Of a stretch of 64,000 bases of DNA, positions 15,719 through 26,760 are shown in pieces. Origin of the DNA: Enoplosus armatus. Taxonomy: Eukaryota > Chordata > Actinopteri > Centrarchiformes > Enoplosidae. Location: NCBI RefSeq assembly GCF_043641665.1, contig NC_092201.1, forward strand, positions 5,613,501 to 5,677,500, in the 5' to 3' direction. Positions within the stretch are counted from its first letter, which is position 1, and each line of letters starts with the position of its first letter. The notes under the pieces are model-generated. The model saw nothing but the letters and a program-made list of their open reading frames with translations. It was not told the DNA's origin and made no database searches. A program made the translations under genes and the position numbers.

Positions 15719-16641
15719 AAAACCACTCGTTTAACCCCCGAATCACCATTTCAACACAGATCTTTTGTTTTTAAATCTATTCCAAATGAAATATTCCACT
15801 TCACTCTCTGAATTCTGGATTTTACTCTCTGACACTCTTTGTATTATAGTTATTATTAGACATAATTCATTTGATTTTTTCGGATTCGTTTTGTGCTACC
15901 TCAGCTCGCAGCAGAGCTCATGGCCTTTGTTTTTCTGTATACAATCGATCTCAGAGGAAACTCAGCAAAATGTAAACCTTGAATGTAAAATCGTGTAAAG
16001 GTACAATTTTAAAGAATCCTGAAACTTGAAATGTTTGTTTGACGTTTCTTTTGTGTGATTGTGTCTCTTATTACGTCACCAGAAAACGACATGAAGGACG
16101 AAGTTAGATGTCAGTTCCTCTTCTCTACTCTAGACTTTACCAAAGAACTGTGACTCAGATGTTCAGCCGATAGATACCAGTTTGCATGTTTGAATGGAAA
16201 CATTAATGCATTCTCTGAGGATAATAACAATCGTATTATCTACACACACCGGTACTTTCCACTGGGAACCATTGAGCTAGATAACCAAATACATGTCCTG
16301 CTGTGCACCTGAACCGGACATTAAACCCCTCCCAGCTCTAGTGGTATGAGCCCTGACCTTTGACCTCTCTGTGTCAGGAGAGCAAGAGATTCAGATAAAA
16401 GAAACACTGAGTAAATTGGAAAAAGAGGGTGAAAAATTATCAAACTTGAATGCAGCAAAGTAGATTAGTTCCTTACATATGTAGGATAACAATATTATTT
16501 ATCATGGAGACCATAGAATTCAATTTCAAAGGGCCAAACACAATATGAGCTAATTAAATACTCTAATACTGCAACCCTACTTATATTGTTATTAGTGTGA
16601 AATTATTCTTGAAGTAGGCTAGCCATTTTTAATCAGATTTA
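15719..16641 (+). other. bcl2l13 3' UTR and spacer
   Basis: AT-rich sequence after the bcl2l13 stop, with no gene seen. No strong AATAAA was found; an ATTAAA near 16319 could serve for polyadenylation. The stretch ends at the Tc1 element. Confidence 0.4.
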
Positions 16642-18261
16642 CAGTTAGGCCCAGAAATATTTGGACAGTGACACAATCTTCATGATTTGGGCTCTGCAAG
16701 CCACCACATTGGATTTGAAATGAAACAGCTAAGATGCAATTGAAGTGCAGACTTTCAGGTTTAATTCAAGGGGTTGAACAAAAATATCCTATGAAACATT
16801 TAGGAATTGTAACCATTTTTATACAAAGTCTCCTCATTTCAGGGGCTCAAAAGTAATTGGACAAATTAACATTACCATAAGTAAGATGTCCATTTTTAAT
16901 ACTTTGTTGAGAATCCTTTGCAGGCAATGACTGCCTGAAGTCTGGAGCCCATGGACCCAAATGCTGGGTTTCCTCCTTTGTGATGCTTTGCCAGGCCTTT
17001 ACTGCAGCCGTCTTCAGTCGTTGCTTGTTTGTGGGTCTTTCTGCCTTAAGTTTTGTCTTGAGCAAGTGAAATGCATCGATGCTCGATCGGGTTGAGATCT
17101 GGTGATTGACTCTGCCATTGCAGAATATTCCACTTCTTTGCCTTAAAAAACTCCTGGGTTGCTTTCGCAGTATGTTTTGGGTCATTGTCCATCTGTACTG
17201 TGAAGCACCGTCCAATCAACTTTGCTGCATTTGGCTGAATCTGAGCAGAAAGTATATCCCTGTACACTTCAGAATTCATCCGGCTGCTTCTGTCTTCTGT
17301 CACATCATCAATAAACACTAGTGACCCAGTGCCATTGGAAGCCGTGCATGCCCATGCCATCACACTGCCTCCACCATGTTTTACAGAAGATGTGGTGTGC
17401 TTTGGATCATGAGCTGTTCCAATTCTTCTCCATACTTTCTTCTTCCCATCATTCTGGTACAGGTTGACCTTAGTCTCATCTGTCCAAAGAATGCTGTTCC
17501 AGAACTGGGCTGGCTTCTTCAGATATTTTGCCTTTCTATTTTTGAGGCTGATTAATGGTTTGCACCTTGTGGTGAACCCTCTGTATTTACTCTCATTAAG
17601 TCTTCTCTTTATGGTAGACTTAGATACTGATACTCTACTTCCTGGAGAGTGTTCTTCACTTGGGTGGATGTTGTGAAGGGGTTTTTCTTCACCATGGAAA
17701 GGATCCTGATATCATCCACCACCGTTGTCTTCTGTGGACATCCAGGCCTTTTTGAGCTCTCAAGCTCACCAGTGCGCTCTTTTTTTCTCAGAATGTACCA
17801 AACTGTTGATTTGGTCACTCCTAACATTTCTGCCATCTCTCTGATGGATTTCTTTCTTTTTTTCAGCCTAAGGATGGTCTGTTTCACTTCCATTGAGAGC
17901 TCCTTTGACCTCATGTCGTGGGTTCACAGCAACAGCTTCCAAATGCAAATGCCACACCTGGAATCAACTCCAGACCTTTTAACTGCTTAATTGATGACAG
18001 GTTAACGAGGGACGAGCCCATGCAGCCTTCTGAGTCAATTGTCCAATTACTTTTGGTCCCTTGAAAAAGAGGTGGCTACATATTAAAGAGCTGTAATTCC
18101 CAAACCCTTTCTCCAATTTGGATGTGAATACTCTCAAATTACAGCTGAGAGTCTGCACTTTAAGCCCATATTGATTATATAACTGTATCCTGAATATGTT
18201 TTCGCAAACAGCTAAAATAACAAAACTTGTGTCACTGTCCAAATATTTCTGGGCCTAACTG
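16642..18261 (-). mobile_element. Tc1/mariner-type DNA transposon, full length, degraded
   Basis: Begins CAGTTAGGCCCAGAAATATT after TA and ends with the exact inverse before TA (18262-18263), the target duplication expected of Tc1/mariner. The inverted ends match for more than 30 bases and the element is 1620 bp. A Tc1 transposase lies on the minus strand. Fish Tc1 elements are usually about 1.6 kb, so the copy is complete in length. Confidence 0.93.
16847..17914 (-). pseudogene. Tc1-like transposase, two frameshifts
   Basis: Cut-and-paste transposase. The N-terminal part has a helix-turn-helix (SIREMAEMLGVTKSTVWYIL) and the catalytic part has GGGSVMAWACTASNGTG, MDNDPKHTAK and QSPDLNPIEH, the DDE-type signatures of Tc1. 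The frame is lost near 17640 (a one-base deletion just after LQEV) and again near 17075 (just after NPIEH), so no intact enzyme can be made. The terminal repeats are still good, so the copy could in principle be moved in trans. Confidence 0.9.
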
Positions 18262-19379
18262 TATTATATGTTGAAGTTAACACATTTATTCGGGTTAGGG
18301 TGATATATCTGGTTGTTATTTGGCTTCATTATTTGCTTTATTGAAGCACCTTCTCTGCCCAAAGACCCTTAGTGTCCGAGAGTCATTTTAGACTGACAGA
18401 AGGAAAAGAAGATGCAGAGACAGATGCCTGAGGTTAAATATTTGCCCTGGCTACAGCCCTGGCAGTTTTGCTGCTCCGTCCTGCCATCTGCTGGTCAGTC
18501 AGCAACATTTCAGTCATTTAGCAAACAAGCCAATATCAACGTTGGGACCACACAGGAAATACATTTAAAAACTAACAATTAATGAATCAATCAACCTCTC
18601 TTCTGCCAAATCAAAAACCACATGTTCACTTATGCACAAGGAAAAGGCACCTGCCGAATTACCAAGGAAGAAAAAAATTGATTAAAAAATAAGTTATGTA
18701 TGCAACTTTGTTTTCACTGCACAAGAAGAAAAGCGAGGGCTTTACTGGGATTAGAAATCTTGAATTAAAAAAATTGAAAATACATCTAACATCTAACAAC
18801 GGATGTAAAACGTAGCAGGAACACAGTCTGAAATGATCGCTTTATTTCTGCTGCTCCCAGGACACAAACATGGTCTCATTATAGATAATGATTATAACTC
18901 TGCGGTCACACCAGCATTCAGCATGTTAGGCTAATTATACACCAGTGGCTTTGACACTTCTTGATTTTCATCGAGTGCCAGTAAATAAAGAAGAACAATG
19001 GGGCTGACTGGGCTGCGGTCAGCCTGTCGTTCCCACATCGGTGCCAACATAGGTGCAGCCATTGAATTGAGAAGGGGAAGGAAAGTGCTTCTTTGTTTGT
19101 AAAGATAAAGCTGCAGCCTGTCTGCTCTGCCAGAAAATACACTGTGCCACCTTCATAAACAAACATAGATCTCTTTACCTCCTTAACTCCATTCCCACTC
19201 GACACCTAACCACATTATAAACATGGATTAACTGACACACTCAACATTGTAATATACAGATAGTGGCAATAAATGTACTATACGAAAATGTGGGGTTGGG
19301 TACATAGTGTCTTCAAATGGGTCAAATACACAAAACATTTAATGAAAGGGCTAATTAAGTATAATTACCAGTGAATATA

Positions 19380-19520
19380 TTTTGAATAGAATTGTAGGAA
19401 CACAACAGAATAGAGCAGAATGGAATGGAACACAACATAATTTAATTGAATGGCATAGAATAGAATAGAATAGAATAGAATAGAATAGAATAGGACACAA
19501 CATAATAGAATAGGATCGTG
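19380..19520. repeat. TAGAA pentanucleotide microsatellite
   Basis: Perfect TAGAA units at about 19455-19491, flanked by degenerate units. Confidence 0.9.
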
Positions 19521-21141
19521 TGATCTCAACAGATAATACAACAACCATGAAACTAGACCAAGAGTCTAGCTATGCTTTAAGCTAAATGCTGGCATGCTTT
19601 CAATGACAATGCTGATGTTCAGCAGGTATAATGTTCACCATGCACAACTGAGGCTGATGAGGAATAGCTTTGCAGATATCTGGTCATAAACTAAAGTATT
19701 AGACAAAGTAAGATTTTGACCTGATGATGGATTCATCATCACTAGAGGTTACAAGTCAAGGGATCACCAGAGTTATGGCACTTCATCCTCTGGGGACGAT
19801 GAATGTTTAAACAAAATCTCATCTTTTGAACTCAAAAGGTTGTAGGAACCATGAAGAAAAGCATCCCACATTACCCCCTTGTCGCAAATGACTGCAGTAA
19901 CTAATCTCTGTGGATCAAATAGTGATAAAGAGCACTATGAATAATGATACATGACCAGTGATTATATAATTCTAAAGAACTTAACACAAAAAACAGTTGA
20001 AAACAACTGTTCTAAGACCCCCAAAGACCACCCTAATGGAGCCTCTGCATCCTACACAGCGGCAGCAGCAGCACACAGCTGTCAGGCCTCAGCTGCAGCC
20101 CGACACGTTGTGGTCTTTAATTTATGGAGTTGATTTGACAGAAGTTTCACCCTGAAAGGAAAGAGGGAAAGGGTTAAAGGACAAGGTTTGTGGTTCTTTG
20201 TTTTTATCAGCGTGCTGCACAGGCAGGAAACACACACATATGCACACATGCATATTTGCATGCTCCCCCACTCACACACACACAATATGGTAATTTACTG
20301 TGACACAGTGTTTTCCTTTACTGGAGGGAAAACAACTGTTTCAGTGAGTAAAAATCTAACAAAATAGTGATGCGGATCACATCAAACTGGAGTCAGCTGA
20401 GTGCTCCTGTGATCTAACATGTAACTCTTAGCCTTTCTGTAATCGGCGCATCTTCATCTCTTTGTTTCCATCATGTTTCCAGCTCAGCGGTCAGGCCTCA
20501 CTGCCACCACACTTAACCGGGCTGAAAGGGGAACTTCAGGAGCAAGTCAGTTGATATTTAAAACTGTACGCCTCAGATAAATGAACTTCTCATAAAGCCT
20601 GTGTTTATTTGAACAGGAGGGTTGTTCTCTGAGGGGAAAAAAAGAGCGCAGGTTGAGTTTAACAGTGATCACCACATTATTAACCATTAACCTTTACAAT
20701 CACATTTATCTGAAGCTGCGTTTATGAAGTTCTGGTCAATTTGAAATTCAATTTTACTTTGATTTGGCTTCAGCGCCACAGCGAGCCCTTAAACACCTGT
20801 GGAGTGCAGAATACAGTGACATGGGCATGTATTGGCACTCTGTTATAAAACTACTTAAAAGGATTCAATGATTTAACAGTAAGTGCAGATAACAGATAAC
20901 AACAGATGCATTTTAATTTTTACAGGAACTTTTAAGGACAGTACAATAAACTTAAATTCCAAGCAAGCAGTAGTTAAAAAGTAACGGTTAAATGCCAAAA
21001 CATAGATAAAAAAAGTATCTTTAATGATCGTAAGTGATAAAAAAGTGTCGTAAAGAAATAAAAAAGCAAGAAGAAGCGGAACACAAGTTTATTGTTTTGT
21101 TGTTTTCAAGATCGGAGAGGATTTGTTTTGCTTTATGAGGA

Positions 21142-21880
21142 ATGCAAATGCTCTTTTTTTTCTTTAGTTACTTTTTCACTATTTACTTGTGCAATGAGTT
21201 TTTGAATGAAATATGTATAAGTTATTACATTTTCCGAGGAAAATATGCAATTATAACTTTTTAATATTTCGAATAAAAAGTAATTGAATTATATAAAATA
21301 TTATATATTATAACAAATATTATTATTATTATAATGTGTAATATAAAGAAACATGTATGTATTTTTATTGTAAGTGATTAATATCCTTTGATTGATTGTA
21401 AGTTAGTTATTAACCATTGATTGTGATTGATGTTGTACCATGGGGACTTTTCATGCAAATATGCATTCCCTTTACTTTCTTGCCAGAACACAAAGGACCA
21501 CAGTGGAAAATTTCCTGCATTTCTATTGGCTCAAATTTCAATTTACAGAAAAGTGTATTTCTGAACAGCGGCGGTTATAGATGTGTATGTTAGACAGCTA
21601 TCTCGGCCGGTATGCAAATCCTCCGGTCACGCTGGGAATTGGTGGTATTCCTGGATCGAGTGTGCAATAAAAGAGTTTTTTGTTGTTCGTAGATTGTGAT
21701 CTCCACTATGAGAGAGAGTGTGATGCTCAGATATCTGATCCGTGCTTCCAAAAAAGAAGAAGTGTTGGGTTGCAGCACATTGTGACGTTAACACATTTAA
21801 ATTGACTAGCCTCTCTACCTGTTCATGTGGCTGAGCGGTGAACAGGTATTGGAGGTCCGCAACATATATATACCTGTCCA
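21142..21880 (+). promoter_or_regulatory. Putative spic upstream region with octamer motifs
   Basis: Three perfect ATGCAAAT octamers (21142-21149, 21453-21460, 21612-21619), the site bound by POU/Oct factors, lie 310-790 bases upstream of the spic start. An ATATATATA stretch near 21862-21870 sits about 60 bases before the start codon and could act as a TATA element. Function is inferred from motifs only. Confidence 0.4.
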
Positions 21881-21930
21881 AATACTGTACACCTGCACTA
21901 GTGTAGCAGTGTTCACCTATTAGGACAGAA

Positions 21931-23234
21931 ATGGCCTCAACTGAAGGCAACACTCAGACATACAAGATGGTAAGTTGTAAGGATGTTATATTTTTATTAC
22001 AGTTATTTGGAAGTATTAGTCTCATGTTCTTAATGTATGTATTTTTATTTAGAGGAAAAGGTAATGTTTAAGATGCATGATGTTAAGGACTTTTCTATCA
22101 ACTCTAGACTTCCTTGGACAGCGACATCAACCAACACTTCCAGGATGCAATTGATGTGATTCAACAGCATTCAAATAATTCATATTATGATTCAGGTACA
22201 GTAAAAATCTCCCAGGAAACTTGTATAATTTCCTGGCAAAATACATGAACATAAATGTAAAACTTCTGCTATATTTATTTCATATTTATTTATTTCATTT
22301 GTATTTGATCTGGATAAAATGTGTACATGTTTGAATTTATCACCTTTTTTTGCTCTTTTCAGAGTACGCATATTATGAGACTCTGGGTACCCAGCCGTCA
22401 TCGCTGCAGTGTCAGATCTCCTGCTGCCTCGTCACACACCCGTCTGATGTACCAGCTCCCGCATATGACTGGAATGACGTGGCTGTAAGTAGTGCAAAGA
22501 AAATCTGCTTGTCTAAAAAACAGAGGAAAAGAAGAAAGAAGGATTTTAACTTTAAATGTTGCTCTCTTCAGCAGCAGTCTTGGCCTCAGGTCATCCCTGA
22601 TGTCTCCTTGGGTCACTCTGCGCAAAATGAATCACCCCATTTCTACTCCATCTTGCCACCACAGAGGAACAGCAAAGGTAAGAAGATTAACATTTGAAGT
22701 ATTCTTTACATTAACTTCTGTCTCAAGACTAAAACCAATTCAATCTCCTCAGGACGTAAGAAGCTCAGACTTTATGAATACCTCCACGAGGCTCTGAATG
22801 ATCCAAACATGGGCGACTCCATCCAGTGGGCAGACAGCGGCAGCGGCACCTTCCACTTCATCTCCAAGAACAAGGAGAAGCTGGCCGAGTGCTGGGGCCA
22901 ACGCAAGGGCAACCGCAAGACCATGACCTATCAGAAGATGGCAAGAGCTCTGAGAAACTACAGCCGCACCGGTGAGATCATCAAAGTGCGCCGCAAGCTT
23001 ACTTACCAGTTCAACCCAGACATCCTGCACAGGCTCGGATCTGCTCAGGTGCCCATGCACGTGCCCTGCCACCCTGCACAAGACGAGGTCCACACCCGGC
23101 AGTCAAACCCGGCTGAACAGAGCTACTGCGGTTCTGCAGCGGTGGACTGGCAAGGCTGGTACGGACACTACCAGCTGCAGGAAGACTATGACCTGGCCTC
23201 CAGCTTCACCTCACACAGCATAACCAAACTCTGA
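21931..23234 (+). CDS. spic: Transcription factor Spi-C (ETS family)
   Basis: Nuclear DNA-binding factor of the PU.1/Spi subfamily; in mammals SPIC controls red-pulp and other iron-recycling macrophages. Exons 21931-21969, 22108-22195, 22363-22484, 22572-22677 and 22753-23234 give 278 aa, all with good GT-AG sites and matching phases. The ETS domain covers about residues 119-208 ([47 protein letters not shown]); the recognition helix contains MARALRNY. The N-terminus ([20 protein letters not shown]) resembles human SPIC rather than PU.1 or SPIB. The neighbours mybpc1 and chpt1 are also SPIC's neighbours in human 12q23. A second Spi gene follows 1.9 kb downstream on the same strand. Confidence 0.93.
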
Positions 23235-25084
23235 GCTGGAGGTCGGCTCGATCACAGAGCTGGAAAATCCCTTAAAAGATTCAAAAGGTTTTCAAAGACT
23301 TAACACGTTATAGTGGGACTATTAATGTTGCAGTCAAAAGTGTTTCAATGCCCATTACCCTTTAGCATTTTGTGTTCCACATAGGGGAGTATTACTGTAA
23401 ATTCATTTGTAAATACTCAAAATACAAGTGAGTAAATTCTATAAGTGAATCAAGAAATGTGTTTATTTTAGAAAATCCCCAAATTTGAATAACAACTACG
23501 AAACCAAACTAATCTGACTGCAAATTGACAATTTTGACAAAGATTCTGATCCCTTTAATTAGACATATTTACTAAATGTTCATGTTTTAACATGTAGTGT
23601 AGACTTAACAGGTTGACCTTTCCATTTAATGAAGCACTAATTAAGAGTTAAATTAAGAAATCTGAGAGCCAGTTAACATCTTAACAACAACTTAACAGGA
23701 GGGGTTCCGACTTCCGATACCGGGGCCGTATTCAGTCAATTTATATTATTTCATGTCATAATTTGACTGTTTTGGACACAAAAAAGTAATAGTGTTTGTG
23801 GATTTATACACTGCCAGTCAAATGTGTTTGAAAACACATTATTTATTTTTACTTTTTTGGTGGAGTATCTCTGTAAATTAATTGTAAATACTTTTAAACT
23901 ACAAAATATGATTTTGATCTAACTAAAAATGGGCAGGATTTCAATCACTTAGACATCTTTAATTAACAAAATACAGTTGTATTTGACATGCAGCTGACGC
24001 TAAGCCTACGATTTAGGTCTTTTGGTCGAGTCTTAAGAATGGTTTGGAATGGCGGAAAAGGTTTTGCAGAGCCAGTATTTTATTATATTAATCGATAAAA
24101 CAAACTCTACCTGTGTCATTTTGAACAATTTGCAATAAAATAAACATGTTTTAGTTCATGTGTATCTAACTCTAACTATATTTTCTAATTTAGAGGGTTT
24201 GTAATGAAATCACAACTACATTATGTAAGATTTACCCCAAAATGTTAAAATATAGGAGCACAAAAACATTTCACAATGTTGACACACTGTTTTGACTCTA
24301 TGGTGTTTATAAGGCAGTGGAAGGAGTAATAAAGATTATATTTTACAACAATAATGACAATTTATATTTAAAAGTTGGCAACCAGTAATAAGCATTCTGC
24401 GTAATGACATGTACATTTTGAAAATTTCGTTGATAAAAGTATTAAAGAAAAGGATGTTTGTGTACTTATTATATTTATTGTGGGTTAAACATTTTTGTTA
24501 ATGGTGTCATCATTTGTTTTTTATTCATTGTTTCAGAATTTGTTGTAATTTTTTGAATACAACCAATAAATCAATCTGTGTACTCTCACTTTTTTTTACT
24601 GAAAACTGCAGCCGTGCTCTCGTCCTTTGTGCAAAAAGAAAAACCACCGGCATTATCAGACAAAAATATAAAGACTGTGTTGAAAGATTTGGCAATGTCT
24701 CCATTGTAGTGAAATATTACAACAAGCACATGAGAAAATCTGAAATTAAGACACATCCTGTGAGGAAAAATGTGGCAGCAAGTGTGTTTTTCCTGAAAAG
24801 AGATTTTTGTAGATGCTGCCTCCAGGCCAGGTCTTATCTGCTTCAGCGGGGAGGATGTGGTCAGCGCTGGGAGGCTTTGTTAGTGGGTTGACTGGTGCTG
24901 GTGTTGGGGCTTTGTGGGATGATGGTCATTGTTCCTGTGAGCCTGGGGTAGAAAACGTCTGGTGTTATGAAGAAAGCGGTGGGGGGTATAATAAGAGTCC
25001 GGGTACTTGAGCGTCTCAAAGTCAGTTTTGTGAAATTCTCCCAAACTGCAAGGACTGTACTGCTTTAGAATCGACCTCACCGGT
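23235..25084 (+). other. spic 3' region and spacer to the second Spi gene
   Basis: Holds a likely spic polyadenylation signal AATAAA (24134-24139). Two related stretches sit near 23325 and 23810 (both CAGTCAAA then GTGTTT, a TATT/TATC core and TGTAAATA) and may be a degraded direct repeat. An open frame at 24514-24891 has no recognisable family. Confidence 0.45.
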
Positions 25085-26414
25085 GATGGTAAAGAGCTGA
25101 CTCATTGCAAGGATGACTTTAGAATTTCCTGAAATAATACCTTCAAGGGAAAAGCATTTAAAAACATGCAGTATTCAAAGCTGATTTTGAATTATTTATC
25201 TTTACCAGAATTCTTTCCAGGAGACTCAGTCTGACTTGGAGGTGATCTTAGAGTTCTTAGAGGAGTACTACAAACAAAACACTGGAGAAAATGGTAAGAG
25301 GAAAGCCAGGGAAATTTACTAATAATACTTAAAGGCTTATTTGATTGTAGTCTTTGAGCAACATTTTGCTTTTCACAGCGGACAAGGTGTACTGGACTGC
25401 AGATGAAGAATCATGTGAGCAGTGCTGGACGTGCTACAAGCCACCTGTAAGCATTTAAATGTTTTAGTCCCTTTTTTTCCCACACAAGATACAACACATG
25501 TAGTAAAACGTGTACCTCGCATTTAAAGCTGTTCAGTATTATGCATTATGTTAATTCTTCCATTGTCTCCATCATTTCCTTCATCAAAAGAACATCAAAC
25601 CTGCACTTCAGCCTTTGCTGGCACACGATGCCCCGCCAGCACTCAGCCAAAACACGACAGAGCGTGGGTCACTGCCAAACTTTGCATCAACAAGACAACC
25701 AACCAAACACACGGCGACAGCAGCGGGGAGTGGTGAGTTCTCCTTTTTTTGGTCACTAGATACTGTTATTGCCCCGCTTGTTGGTAGCCTGAGGGAAACA
25801 AAACCAAGAGAGCAAATAAGAGACCTTCCCTTTACCGTAAAAAACAATGGAGCTGTGCATGGCTTTGCTCAATAGCTGTTTTTACATATCTATCAGATAA
25901 CCGCAGTGTTTACAGCTTCACCCTCTCCACTAAATGGCATCCCATCAGTGATGAGATTTTCTGGGAATTGTTGTATTTAAGGAAATGATTAACTGTAACC
26001 AGCATGAACTGTTTTAGTGTGGCACAGCTGCCGTTATATTCCCTAAATCCTCTTTTAAATCCCTGTAAAGTCCTCATCGTGCCACTCACTGTATGCTCAA
26101 TGGTTGCAGGTAGAAAGGTGCGACTTTTTCACTTTCTGTTTGAGATGTTGGAGGATCCAAACATGGCCCACTGTGTCTCCTGGGTGCCAGCAGCCGCCGG
26201 CGTTTTCCGCTTTTCCTCCACAAATAAGGACCAGGTGGCAGCACTGTGGGGGCAGAGGAAGGGCAACAAGAGGCCCATGACTTACCAGAAGATGTCCCGC
26301 GCACTCCGGAACTACGCAAGGTCCGGAGAGATCTTCAAGGTGAAGAAGAAGCTCACCTACCAGTTCAGCCGAGACACCCTGATGTTACTGCAGAAGTGTC
26401 AAGGAGATTTGTAA
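25085..26414 (+). CDS. spi2: Second Spi-family ETS transcription factor (spi2-like)
   Basis: Nuclear ETS factor of the PU.1/Spi subfamily. Exons: probable start ATG 25085-25087 immediately before a GTAAAG donor, then 25209-25293, 25379-25446, 25591-25732 and 26110-26414; about 200 aa. The four later exons are secure by splice sites and phase; the first is inferred. The N-terminal part is acidic (QTQSDLEVI-type start, EFLEEYY). The ETS domain spans about residues 100-188 (KVRLFHFLFEML, WGQRKGNKRPMTYQKMSRALRNY, KKKLTYQFSRDTL), and the protein ends soon after it, as PU.1 does. Tail-to-head with spic, with the same five-exon plan, so a tandem duplicate is likely. The symbol follows the zebrafish gene name; spic-like duplicate is the alternative. 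Confidence 0.83.
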
Positions 26415-26578
26415 TGTAGATTTTCTGTTGCTCATATCATCTCATATAACACTCAAACTTTGCTCTTTTCCCATTTCTTTTTAAATCTAGAGGGTTTAAC
26501 TTCCGACATTTGTCCATTAGTAGTGTGATAAATCAGTTTTCCTGAAGTTCGTACATGCGTTGAGTTTGTGGTGTAAAT

Positions 26579-26595
26579 AATAAAAAAGAAATAAA
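26579..26595 (+). other. Polyadenylation signals of the spi2-like gene
   Basis: Two AATAAA hexamers (near 26579 and at 26590-26595), about 165-180 bases after the stop codon. Confidence 0.5.
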
Positions 26596-26631
26596 GACAA
26601 AACATTTTACATTTTATTGTATTTGTGTTTC

Positions 26632-26760
26632 ATTTCAGAATCAAAATCAGAATCAGAAGTACTTTATTGTTCCCTGGGTGGAAATTACACAATTTTATTT
26701 TTTATTTAACACAATGCACAGAACATATATTGCACCAGATTTAGCTGACTGCTAACAACT
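26632..26760. repeat. LINE (L2-type) 3'-end fragment
   Basis: AATCAGAATCAGAAGTACTTTATTG followed by CCCTGGGTGGAAATTAC is the 3' tail seen in many fish L2-like retroposon copies. Only the tail is present. Confidence 0.6.

Larger units (their letters stand above)
18264..21930. other. Spacer upstream of spic
   Basis: AT-rich DNA with no exon I can recognise. It holds a TAGAA pentanucleotide repeat (19380-19520), a CA-rich stretch near 20230-20283 and three perfect octamer motifs (21142, 21453, 21612) close to spic. A short GCA-rich tract near 20058 gives a run of alanines in one frame but has no support as a gene. Confidence 0.5.

Noticed and set aside
21931..23234. First ETS gene as spi1 (PU.1) or spib
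   Set aside because: The N-terminal helix and the mybpc1/chpt1 neighbourhood match SPIC; PU.1's acidic/PEST N-terminus is absent.
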